Origin: Pseudaquabacterium inlustre
Lineage (GTDB): Bacteria; Pseudomonadota; Gammaproteobacteria; Burkholderiales; Burkholderiaceae_C
Assembly (NCBI RefSeq): GCF_038066595.1
Contig: NZ_JBBUTH010000009.1
Location: 558,001 to 622,000 of the forward strand
Direction: 5' to 3'
Length of the DNA stretch: 64,000 nucleotides
The translations under genes were made by a program, and so were the position numbers. A model generated the notes under the pieces. That model searched no databases. It had not been told where the DNA came from and saw nothing but the letters and a program-made list of their open reading frames with translations. Shown here one piece after another: positions 48,024 through 55,457 of this stretch. Every line of letters begins with the position of its first letter. Position 1 is the first letter of the stretch.

Positions 48024-49889
48024 TCACAACGACCAGCGCAGCCCCAGCTTGGCCGTGCGGCCTTCGCTGGCATAGGTGCGCGCGGTCTCGTAACGCTTGT
48101 CGCCCAGGTTGTCGACGCGCGCTTCCAGACGCAGGTTGGCGCTCAGCGCGCGCTCGGCACGCAGGCCGAGCACGGCGTAGCCGCCCAGCGTCTTGCCGTC
48201 GGTGTCGAAGCGCTGGCCGCTGGCGCGCCAGTCGGCGCCCAGCTCCCAGCCGGCCCACTGCGTGTCGGCGGCCAGCGTGGCCAACACACGGGCGCGGCGG
48301 ACCAGCAGGTGGTCGGTGTCGAGGTTGCGCGGGTCGTGCCAGTCCAGCGAGCCATGCAGCGCCACACCGGCCAGGCGGGTCAGGCCGGCCAGGGTCACGC
48401 CCTGCAGGCGCGCGCGGCCCACGTTGTTGTAGCAGCCCCCCCAGGTGGGATCGTCCTGGCGCGACTTGCAGTTGCCGCTGCCGGTCCACGAGATCAGGTT
48501 GCTCACCCGGTTGTGGAAGGCCACCAGGCTCAGCTCGCTGCCCGCGCCCTGCCAGCGCAGGCTGGCCTCGAGGTTGCGGCCGGACTCGGGCTTGAGGTCG
48601 GCATTGCCGTAGTCGCTGAAGCGCTGGTAGACGGTGGGCGCGCGGAACGAGGTGGCCGCGCTGGCCCCCACGCGCCAGCCGGGCTGCACGGTCCAGGCCC
48701 AGGCCAGGCTGCCGGTGGGGCGGTTGCCGAACTGGCTGTCGCGGTCATGGCGCCAGTGCGCCTGCCACTGCTGCCCGGCCCACTGGCCCAGCCAGCTCAG
48801 GCCCACGGCGTCCTGGTGGCGCTTGCCGGCCAGCGTGGCGCTGTAGGCGGTGGACGGGTTCAGCAGTTCGTCCTCGCGGCGCTCCAGCAGCGCGCCCAGC
48901 TTCTGCTGCGCGCCCAGCGGCAGATCGTGCTGCAGCACGTAGTGGCGTTGCGTGGTCTCGGTGCGGTAGTAGGACGGCTGGGTCTCGTAGGTGTTCTCGC
49001 TCTGGCCCAGTTGCGCGCGGGTCACCGAGCCATCGGCCCAGCGGCCGCTCCAGCCCAGGCCGGCGGTCTGCAGCGTCTGGCGCGACACGTCGTCGCCGCT
49101 GGCCGAGCCGTCGTACTGCGCGCGCAGCCGGCCGGCCAGCACCTGCGCATCCACGCGCTGGCCCGGCGCCAGGTCAGCGCCCACGGCGGCGTGCACGCCC
49201 TGGCGGCGCCAGCCGTCGCGGTCGGGGTTCCTGCTGGGGCGGGCGTCGAAGCCATCGGCACGCTCGGCCATCACCGACAGCACGCCATCGAACTGGCCCG
49301 ACTTGCCGCTCAGTTCGGCACGGCCGCGCAGCAGCCCGTGGCTGCCGGCGGTCAGCGCGGCCACGGCCTGCGGCTTGTCGGCGCAGCGGCGGGTGAACAG
49401 CTGCACCACGCCGGCGATGGCGTCCGAGCCGTAGATGGCGGCGGCTGGGCCACGCAGCACTTCCACGCGCTCCACCAGGTCCAGCGGCAGCAGCTCCCAC
49501 GGCGCGCCGCCGGTGCTCTGGCCGTCGACGCGCAGGCCGTCGACATACACCGCCACATGGCGGCTCTCGCTGCCGCGGATGAACACGCTGGTGGTGCTGC
49601 CACTGCCGCCGTTGCGCGCCAGCTCCACGCCGGGCAGGCGCACCAGCAGGTCGCCCAGGTTGGTGGCGCCGCTGCGCTCGATGGCGTCGCGGTCGAGCGC
49701 CGACACATCGGCCAGCACCTCGGCGGGCGACTGGGCCGCGCGGGCGGCCGTGACCACCACCGACTGCGCCGCCACGTTGTTGGACTGCGCGTGCGCGGCG
49801 CCAGCAGCAGCCAGGCACAGCCAGGCCGCCGCCGCGGTGACGCAGGGGCGGAACGAATGGGCGCCAGCGCCCGACAAGAGGTGAGACAT
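48024..49889 (-). CDS. btuB: TonB-dependent vitamin B12 receptor
   Basis: 621-residue outer-membrane receptor. Signal peptide to about residue 35 (ending AHAQ), TonB box SVVVTAARAA, plug domain with LLVRLPGVELARNGG, SVFIRGSESRHVAVYVDGLRV and VEVLRGPAAAIYGSDAIAGVVQL, then a beta-barrel ending in an aromatic-rich LGLRWSL. First gene behind the B12 riboswitch. No strong Shine-Dalgarno before the ATG. Confidence 0.95.
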   Translation of the reverse strand: MSHLLSGAGAHSFRPCVTAAAAWLCLAAAGAAHAQSNNVAAQSVVVTAARAAQSPAEVLADVSALDRDAIERSGATNLGDLLVRLPGVELARNGGSGSTTSVFIRGSESRHVAVYVDGLRVDGQSTGGAPWELLPLDLVERVEVLRGPAAAIYGSDAIAGVVQLFTRRCADKPQAVAALTAGSHGLLRGRAELSGKSGQFDGVLSVMAERADGFDARPSRNPDRDGWRRQGVHAAVGADLAPGQRVDAQVLAGRLRAQYDGSASGDDVSRQTLQTAGLGWSGRWADGSVTRAQLGQSENTYETQPSYYRTETTQRHYVLQHDLPLGAQQKLGALLERREDELLNPSTAYSATLAGKRHQDAVGLSWLGQWAGQQWQAHWRHDRDSQFGNRPTGSLAWAWTVQPGWRVGASAATSFRAPTVYQRFSDYGNADLKPESGRNLEASLRWQGAGSELSLVAFHNRVSNLISWTGSGNCKSRQDDPTWGGCYNNVGRARLQGVTLAGLTRLAGVALHGSLDWHDPRNLDTDHLLVRRARVLATLAADTQWAGWELGADWRASGQRFDTDGKTLGGYAVLGLRAERALSANLRLEARVDNLGDKRYETARTYASEGRTAKLGLRWSL

Positions 49890-49965
49890 GAGGAACAGAC
49901 AGCCGAAAGCACGCGCCTGGCCGCTTCCCCGCAGCCGAGCGCTTCATGGCGCGGCCCGCCAGCTG

Positions 49966-49979
49966 GCGGAGCGCACCCC
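49966..49979 (-). promoter_or_regulatory. Palindrome in the riboswitch expression platform
   Basis: CCGCCAGCTGGCGG, a perfect 14-base palindrome starting six bases after the B12 box in transcript order. It could form the switching hairpin between riboswitch and btuB start, which is 77 bases further on. Confidence 0.4.
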
Positions 49980-49985
49980 CTCGTT

Positions 49986-50187
49986 GGCCGGTATCCGGGC
50001 TGGCGGAGGCAACCCCTGTGGCCTTCCCGGTCCCTTGCAGGGCCAGTGGCATGCGACACAGGAGCGGGGGCACCGCGCGGCTGCATGTGAGCCGGGCAAC
50101 GCCCCGTCCGCTTACCGTTGCGGGGGCAGCGCAGGTTGGGTCTGGTCCGGTGGACGGCAGACCTCCCTGCTTCCCGTTTAACCGGGT
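49986..50187 (-). ncRNA. Cobalamin (B12) riboswitch
   Basis: On the minus strand, in order: GGTTAAACGGGAA at the 5' end, CTGCCCCCGCAACGGTAAG, GCATGCCACTGG, and the B12 box CAGCCCGGATACCGGCC at 49986-50002. These are the conserved blocks of AdoCbl riboswitches in the expected order and spacing. It lies about 100 bases before btuB and should repress the whole downstream B12 operon when cobalamin is plentiful. Confidence 0.95.
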
Positions 50188-50253
50188 TGTGACGACGCAC
50201 AACCCGAAGCACCAACGTCACCGGATGCTAACAGCCGATGCTGTCGCGCCGCC

Positions 50254-50259
50254 TACAAT
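50254..50259 (+). promoter_or_regulatory. Putative -10 of zapB-zapA
   Basis: TACAAT in the same GCCTACAATCCG context seen before ribB. It lies 41 bases before the zapB ATG. No clear -35. The divergent B12 operon promoter must lie in the same 110 bases but I cannot identify it. Confidence 0.4.
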
Positions 50260-50300
50260 CCGGCAACACACCCTGAACCCGGGGCCGGCCCAAAGCGTCC

Positions 50301-50570
50301 ATGTCACGTCTCGAAGACCTCGCCGATCGCATCGAACGGCTCGTGCTGCGGCATGAAGAACTCAAGCGCACCAACGCGCTGCTGCAGCAGCAGCTCGATG
50401 GCGTGACCGGCGAGCGCGACAGCCTGCGCTCGCGCCTGGCCGCCGCCCGTGCGCGCATCGACGCCCTGCTCGACCGCCTGCCGGCCGAGCCGGCCGCCGC
50501 CGTGCCGGTGGCCCCGGCCCCGCGCAACACCGCGCTGGACGAGGCCCTGCCCGCCCAGGACCGCGAGTGA
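50301..50570 (+). CDS. zapB: ZapB-like cell-division coiled-coil protein (TIGR02449 type)
   Basis: 89 residues, almost entirely a coiled coil with Leu heptads (LEDLADRIERLVLRHEELK, LLQQQLDGV) followed by a Pro/Ala tail. Such a small protein next to zapA in betaproteobacteria is thought to be the ZapB-type partner that bridges ZapA/FtsZ to the nucleoid region. Seven bases before zapA. Confidence 0.85.
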   Translation: MSRLEDLADRIERLVLRHEELKRTNALLQQQLDGVTGERDSLRSRLAAARARIDALLDRLPAEPAAAVPVAPAPRNTALDEALPAQDRE

Positions 50571-50577
50571 GCCCCGC

Positions 50578-50910
50578 ATGAAGCAGATCGAAGCCACCAT
50601 CCTGGGCCAGAGCTACATGCTGGCCTGCCCACCCGACGGTGAACGCCTGCTGCGCGACGCGGTGGCCATCGTCGACCGCGAGATGAGCGCCATCCGCGAC
50701 GCCGGCAAGGTGAAGGCACGCGAGCGCATCGCCGTGCTCACCGCGCTGAACCTGGCCTACCAGCAGGCCGAGCGCGCGGCCGCACCGACCCCGGTGGCTG
50801 CACCCACCACCCCCACCACCCCGGCCGACACCGGCAGCACCGGCATCGATCTGGAGCCGCTGATCCGCCGCATCGACGCCGCGCTCGGCGACGACGGGCA
50901 CCTGCTCTGA
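50578..50910 (+). CDS. zapA: Cell-division protein ZapA
   Basis: FtsZ-ring-bundling protein. 110 residues with the family start KQIEATILGQSYMLACPPDGE, the LLRDAVAIVDREMSAIR helix, KARERIAVLTALNLAYQ, then a Pro/Thr linker and a short C-terminal helix. It precedes the 6S RNA gene, the classical zapA-ssrS arrangement. Confidence 0.94.
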   Translation: MKQIEATILGQSYMLACPPDGERLLRDAVAIVDREMSAIRDAGKVKARERIAVLTALNLAYQQAERAAAPTPVAAPTTPTTPADTGSTGIDLEPLIRRIDAALGDDGHLL

Positions 50911-51007
50911 TCCTGCCTGGCACATCGCCGGGCAGCGTGACGAGCTGCACGCGATTGACCCTGCTGATCACCCCGCTGCAGGCACACGCGAAGCCAGCAC
51001 CGAGGCA

Positions 51008-51013
51008 TAGAAT
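51008..51013 (+). promoter_or_regulatory. Putative -10 of the 6S RNA gene
   Basis: TAGAAT seven bases before the inferred 5' end of 6S RNA. The -35 region is weak. Confidence 0.5.
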
Positions 51014-51019
51014 GGGCTC

Positions 51020-51198
51020 GTCCGTTGTGCTGCCGGGGGCTTGATTTCCCTGAACCGATGCTCGTTGAGCCAGGGCTTGGAAATTGCGAAGCTGGTGCGA
51101 TCGTCTCGCGTCAGATGAACCCGAAGCCTTGCTGACCTCGCCCACCTGAATCTGACCATAAGGGTTCAGGAATGCGGCTTCCGGTGCGCGACGGACAC
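51020..51198 (+). ncRNA. ssrS: 6S RNA
   Basis: About 180 bases between zapA and the EVE gene. The 5' part contains TCCCTGAACCGATGCTC, matching the E. coli 6S CCCCTGAGCCGATATTT segment; the 3' part contains CACCTGAAT...AAGGGTTCAGGAATGCGGC, corresponding to the conserved CACCTTGAACCAAGGGTTCAAGG region. The ends pair (GTCCGTTGTGC with GCGCGACGGAC), closing the long rod. 6S RNA mimics an open promoter and inhibits sigma-70 RNA polymerase in stationary phase. Exact ends are inferred from pairing. Confidence 0.88.
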
Positions 51199-51232
51199 CC
51201 CCTCCCCCTCTCTTTCGCCCCCCTTCGAGCCG

Positions 51233-51697
51233 ATGGCCGCCTTCTGGCTGATGAAGAGCGAGCCCGACGAGTGCTCGATCGATGACCTGGCGCGTGCGCC
51301 GGGCCAGTGCGTGCCCTGGATCGGCGTGCGCAACTACCAGGCCCGCAACTTCATGCGCGATGCGATGCGCGTGGGCGATGGTGTGCTGTTCTACCACTCG
51401 AGCTGCGCCGTGCCGGGCATTGCCGGCCTGGCCGAGGTGGCCAGCGCCCCGCATGCCGACGACAGCCAGTTCGATCCCGCCAGCCCCTACCACGACGCCC
51501 AGTCGAAGCCCGACGCACCGCGCTGGCAATGCGTGGACGTGCGCCTGGTGAAGAAGACCCGGCTGCTGCCGCTGACCGAGATGCGCGTGTTACCCCAACT
51601 GGCCACGATGCAGGTGCTGCAGCGCGGCAGCCGTTTGTCGATCACCCCGGTCACGCCCGCCGAATGGGCCGCCGTGACCGCCTTGCTGGAAACCTGA
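51233..51697 (+). CDS. EVE-domain protein
   Basis: 154 residues, single EVE (PUA-like) domain: FWLMKSEPDECSIDDL, WIGVRNYQARNFMRDAM, VGDGVLFYHSSCAVPGIAGLAEV. Such domains bind modified bases. The position after zapA and ssrS is conserved in many betaproteobacteria. Its stop overlaps the next ATG by one base. Confidence 0.92.
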   Translation: MAAFWLMKSEPDECSIDDLARAPGQCVPWIGVRNYQARNFMRDAMRVGDGVLFYHSSCAVPGIAGLAEVASAPHADDSQFDPASPYHDAQSKPDAPRWQCVDVRLVKKTRLLPLTEMRVLPQLATMQVLQRGSRLSITPVTPAEWAAVTALLET

Positions 51698-52524
51698 TGC
51701 CGCAGTTCCTGTCCCTGCTCGACCCCACCCTGGTGCTGGAACTGCTGCTGCTGGGCTGCGTCACCGGTTTTCTCGCCGGCCTGCTGGGCATCGGCGGTGG
51801 CATGCTGATGGTGCCGTTCCTGACGATGATCTTCAGCGGCCGCGGCGTGGCGCCCGGCATGGCCGTGAAGATGGCCATCGCCACCTCGATGGCGACCATC
51901 CTGTTCACCTCGATCTCCAGCGTGCGCGCGCACCACAAGCGCGGCGCGGTGCACTGGCACCTGGTCAAGCAGTTCGCGCCCGGTCTGGTGCTGGGCGGGC
52001 TGCTGGCCGGGGCCGGCGTGTTCGCGGTCCTCAAAGGCCACTGGCTGGCACTGGTGTTCGCGGCCTTCGTCGGCTTCTCGGCCACGCAGATGCTGCGCAA
52101 CAAGAAGCCCAAGCCCAGCCGCCAGATGCCGGGGCCGGTGGGCACGGCGGCGGCCGGCACCGGCATCGGCTTCCTGTCGGGCCTGGTGGGCGCCGGCGGC
52201 GCCTTCGTCTCGGTGCCCTTCATGACCTGGTGCAACGTGCCCATGCACAACGCCGTGGCCACCAGCTCGGCGCTGGGCTTCCCGATCGCGCTGGCCAACA
52301 CCGTGGGCTACATCGTGGCCGGCTGGGGTGTGGCCTCGGCCCTGCCCGGCACGCTGGGCTATGTGATGGTGCCGGCCCTGGTGGTGATCGCCGCGGCCAG
52401 CGTCTTCACCGCGCCGCTGGGCGCGCGCACCGCGCATGCGATGGACGTGGCCCAACTCAAGCGCGTGTTCGCGATCCTGCTGTACGGCCTGGCCAGTTAC
52501 ATGGCCTGGCGCGCGTTCGCTTAA
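51697..52524 (+). CDS. TauE/SafE-family permease
   Basis: 275 residues with about eight hydrophobic helices and the duplicated Gly-rich motifs FLAGLLGIGGGMLMVPFL and FLSGLVGAGGAFVSVPFM typical of TauE/SafE exporters of sulfite or organosulfonates. Substrate unknown. Its TAA interlocks with the TAA of the convergent GGDEF gene in the palindrome TTAA. Confidence 0.92.
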   Translation: MPQFLSLLDPTLVLELLLLGCVTGFLAGLLGIGGGMLMVPFLTMIFSGRGVAPGMAVKMAIATSMATILFTSISSVRAHHKRGAVHWHLVKQFAPGLVLGGLLAGAGVFAVLKGHWLALVFAAFVGFSATQMLRNKKPKPSRQMPGPVGTAAAGTGIGFLSGLVGAGGAFVSVPFMTWCNVPMHNAVATSSALGFPIALANTVGYIVAGWGVASALPGTLGYVMVPALVVIAAASVFTAPLGARTAHAMDVAQLKRVFAILLYGLASYMAWRAFA

Positions 52525-53546
52525 CTGGATTCGAACCGGATGCTGGCCAGCGCCACGGTGTTGCCGCCGCGGCGGCGGGCTTCGGACAGCGCGGCCTGGC
52601 AGGCGGCCACCAGTTCGTCCTGGCCGTGGGCGGTGTGCGGGAAGCTGGCCACACCCATCGACACGGTGAACTCCAGGCGTTCGCCATCCAGCATCACGAT
52701 CTGCGTGGCGCACTGGCGGCGCAGGCCTTCCATGCGCGAATGCGCGGTGGCCAGGCCCACGCCCGACAGCAGCACCGCGAAGTGGCGGTCATCCAGCCGG
52801 CACGAGGCGTCCATCGCGCGGGTGTTGCCGCGCAGCAGCCGGCCCATGGCCTCGCAGATGCAGGCGTGGGCGCGCTCACCCAGCGCAGCCACGCGGGGCG
52901 ACGCCGGATCGAGCACCATGTAGACCAGCGCGAACTCGCGGTGTTCGCGCACCGAGAGATCGAGCTCGCGGCGCATCTGGTCATCGAAGTGGGCACGGGT
53001 GTTCAGGCCGCTGGCCTGGTCGCGCAGGCCTTGCTCGCCGCTTTCACGGCGCAGTTGCTCGTGGGCCTTCTGCAGCTGCTCGAGCTGGGCCAGCGCCTGC
53101 GCCAGCTGCTGCTCGCGCTGGCGCAGCGGCTGCTGGTCCTGCCACACGCTCAACAGCAACGCGCGGCCGGCGCCCGTGCCGGGCACGCGCAGCACGGAGA
53201 ACTCGCGCCGCTCGCCGCGGTGCTCGAAACGGTGATCGCTGGTGAACACGCCGCCCTGGGCCTGGGCGCTCTGCTCGGCGGCGCGCAGGGCCGGCACGGC
53301 CGCGGGCTCGAACAGCTCGGCATCGCTGCGGCCCACCACCTCGTCGGTGGCACGGCCCAGCAGCGCGGCGAAGGCGCCATTCGCCACCAGATAACGGCCA
53401 TCGTCAGCGCACTTGACGGCCATCGGCCAGCCCTGTTGCTGGGCCAGCGTTTGCAGCGCCTGCGCCTGCAGACCCAGCACCGAGGCCGCGATGGCAACGT
53501 CGGCCACGGCGAGCGAGCGGTCGGCTTCGAGGGGGGCGGCAATCAT
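52521..53546 (-). CDS. PAS-GGDEF protein with degenerate active site
   Basis: 341 residues from ATG 53546. PAS domain about 30-135 (GRYLVANGAFAALLGRATDEVVGRSDAELF), coiled coil 138-172, then a GGDEF-fold domain about 175-338 (SGLNTRAHFDDQMRREL, VSMGVASFP). The catalytic GGDEF is replaced by LDDRH in RLDDRHF (250-256), so cyclic-di-GMP synthesis is unlikely; the domain may bind nucleotide or act by protein contact. Upstream frame extends to 53669 but lacks family sequence. Confidence 0.88.
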   Translation of the reverse strand: MIAAPLEADRSLAVADVAIAASVLGLQAQALQTLAQQQGWPMAVKCADDGRYLVANGAFAALLGRATDEVVGRSDAELFEPAAVPALRAAEQSAQAQGGVFTSDHRFEHRGERREFSVLRVPGTGAGRALLLSVWQDQQPLRQREQQLAQALAQLEQLQKAHEQLRRESGEQGLRDQASGLNTRAHFDDQMRRELDLSVREHREFALVYMVLDPASPRVAALGERAHACICEAMGRLLRGNTRAMDASCRLDDRHFAVLLSGVGLATAHSRMEGLRRQCATQIVMLDGERLEFTVSMGVASFPHTAHGQDELVAACQAALSEARRRGGNTVALASIRFESS

Positions 53547-53817
53547 GGCGGTGGCGGTCGGCGATGCGCCTGGGCGGCGGGCTGGAACGGATCGCGTGTG
53601 GTTCGATTCTGGGCAGCACCCTGCCCGCAGGACAAGCGCGGCCTGGGCTGCACCCCTAAGATCCATCATACCCAGCGAGGCACCTTCTACCGGGGTCTGC
53701 TCACTGGGAACAACTGCGCGTTTGCCCTGGTTTTTTGCCCACGCTCACCCCCCCACAAACGCAGCACGCGGGCAGGGGTGGACGCGCGCCGCGGGAAGCC
53801 CCTCACAGGGGACCACC
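53547..53817. other. Spacer between two minus-strand regulators
   Basis: About 270 bases with no gene I can support. A small hairpin (CCCCTCACAGGGG) near 53800 follows the ANTAR gene on the minus strand and may be its 3' end structure. A promoter for the GGDEF gene is presumably in the right part but is not resolved. Confidence 0.35.
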
Positions 53818-55101
53818 TCAAGCCAGCAGGCCCTGCATGCTGTGCTGGTACAGCGCGGTGAGTTCGTCGAAGCTGGCGAGCAGCGCCTCGCTTTCGCGGG
53901 CCAGCTGGCGCGCGGCCTCCTGCGGCTCGACGCCCGCGGCGGCGCGGCGCACGGCATCGAGCATGCGCTGCCACTGGCCGCGCGCGCGCGCCTGCACGGC
54001 ACGGATCTCGGCGGTGCTGAGCGGCGCCTGCTCCAGCCAGGCCAGGGCCTGTTCGAAGGCCTGCATGGCCTGCACCGCGGCGGCGGCCTGGGCATCGCCC
54101 TGCGCGCCAGGCAACTGGCTGGCCAGCAGGGCCTGCTTGGCCAGGCGCTGCGAGAGCATGCGCTGGCGGCCGCAGACATTGACCACATGCAGGTGCGGCC
54201 GCGCGCTGGCATGGTCCAGCGCGGCGGTCAGCGCATCGGCGGCCTCCAGCAGGCGCTCGGCCAGCGCGTCGATGTCGGCCAGGCGGTGGGCCGCGTCGGC
54301 CCCCAGCGCCAGGGGCTCCAGGGCCGGCCAGGCGGCCTGCACGGCGGCCAGGCGCGCGGCGGCGGTGGCCGGCAGCGCCACCTCGGCCAGTGCCGCCAGC
54401 GCACCGCGCAGGCGCTGCACGGTGTCGGCCAGCCACTCGTCGGCGCGGTGGCGGTCGACGTCCAGCGCGCGCAGCGCCAGCGACTTGACCAGGCGCTGCG
54501 ACAGCATGCGCAACTGGCCGGCGCGGTTGACGGCCTCGGCCGATTGCGCCGCCTCGATCAGCCCGCGCGAGACCTCGCCCAGGCGCAGGTTGGCGTGCAT
54601 CGAGGCCGTGCGCAGCACCGCGAAGGCCTGGTCCTCGCTGAGCTGCTGGTGCTGCATCAGCACGCCCTTGGCCCGGTCAACCCACTTGCGCTCGTCGAGC
54701 CGGGTGTTCGCAGCCTCCAGCGCCTGCTGCAGTTGCCGGGTGTGGTCGAAGACCTGCCGCGCCCAACGCAGCGCATCGGCCACCACGGCCGGCGCCGGCA
54801 GGCCCGGCAGCCAGGCCTGCACGCCGGCGGCAGGCCACGGCGCCAGGTCGCCCGGCAATTGCGCCGGGCCCAGCAGCAGCACCGGCCGCGGCGCGGTGTC
54901 GGCCAGCAGCTGCAGCGCCGCCAGCGTGTCGGCCGCCAGCGCCTGGGCATGCACGATGACCGTTTCCGGTGCAAGGCGCACGACATCACGCACCAAGTTG
55001 CGGCACTCGCAGGTGCCCGCGATGGCCAGGCCGGCCGGCCGCAGCGCGGCGGCCAGGGCCTCGGCCAGCGGCAACTCGGGGGCGGCGATCAACACAGGCA
55101 T
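53818..55101 (-). CDS. Pseudo-receiver/ANTAR protein with two PilJ/NIT-like sensor motifs
   Basis: 427 residues. Residues 1-118 resemble the NasT receiver but the phospho-acceptor position reads VIVHAQ with no Asp. An ANTAR RNA-binding domain follows (about 125-188: RAKGVLMQ, LSEDQAFAVLRTASM, NLRLGEVSRGLI). The C-terminal 240 residues contain two PilJ/NIT-type helical modules, each starting with a near-identical box, AGQLRMLSQRLVK (194-206) and CGRQRMLSQRLAK (310-322). Divergent from narK, so a nitrate/nitrite-sensing antiterminator for the assimilation genes is likely. The architecture differs from both NasT (receiver-ANTAR) and NasR (NIT-ANTAR). Confidence 0.85.
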   Translation of the reverse strand: MPVLIAAPELPLAEALAAALRPAGLAIAGTCECRNLVRDVVRLAPETVIVHAQALAADTLAALQLLADTAPRPVLLLGPAQLPGDLAPWPAAGVQAWLPGLPAPAVVADALRWARQVFDHTRQLQQALEAANTRLDERKWVDRAKGVLMQHQQLSEDQAFAVLRTASMHANLRLGEVSRGLIEAAQSAEAVNRAGQLRMLSQRLVKSLALRALDVDRHRADEWLADTVQRLRGALAALAEVALPATAAARLAAVQAAWPALEPLALGADAAHRLADIDALAERLLEAADALTAALDHASARPHLHVVNVCGRQRMLSQRLAKQALLASQLPGAQGDAQAAAAVQAMQAFEQALAWLEQAPLSTAEIRAVQARARGQWQRMLDAVRRAAAGVEPQEAARQLARESEALLASFDELTALYQHSMQGLLA

Positions 55102-55243
55102 GGGCAGGACAAGGGCAGTTCGGACAGCGAGGCCCCGAGCATAGGCCAGCCCGGGCCACCCGCCGGCCGCCGCAGACCCCCACCGGCACACGCCACACCG
55201 CCTCGCCACGGGCCCGCCGGAACCGGGCCTGACCCTGTCACTG

Positions 55244-55259
55244 CGGCACGCTTGTTGCT
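55244..55259 (+). promoter_or_regulatory. Sigma-54 promoter of narK
   Basis: CGGCAC-GCTTG-TTGCT matches the -24/-12 consensus TGGCAC-N5-TTGCW except for the first base; the GG and GC dinucleotides are ten bases apart as required. Transcription would start near 55270, leaving a leader of about 188 bases. Confidence 0.65.
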
Positions 55260-55269
55260 TCTGTCGACT

Positions 55270-55457
55270 TGCAAACGGGTGTGACGCTGCACCCCGGCCG
55301 GCGCCCGCCGGCCCCACCTGCCGGTGGCCAGCCCGAACGGGCCCGGACGCCGGTGTCTGCCGCCCCCGGCTGACCCGCCTGCGCCGCGGTCGCCACGGCC
55401 CCCGGCCGGTCCCAGGCCCCTTGCCTGGCCCCGCCACCCCCGACGAGCCCCCTCCCG
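55270..55457 (+). promoter_or_regulatory. Structured narK leader, candidate ANTAR antitermination target
   Basis: Non-coding leader rich in hairpins: GGGTGT/GCACCC with a six-base loop (55277-55294), GGCCGGC/GCCGGCC (55296-55313), CCACC/GGTGG (55314-55327), GCCC/GGGC (55331-55342) and CCAGGC/GCCTGG (55412-55428). Regulation of leader termination by ANTAR proteins is established for nasF-type leaders; that this one works so is inference. No T-run follows the last hairpin, and the hexaloop is GACGCT rather than the A1/G4 pattern. Confidence 0.4.
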
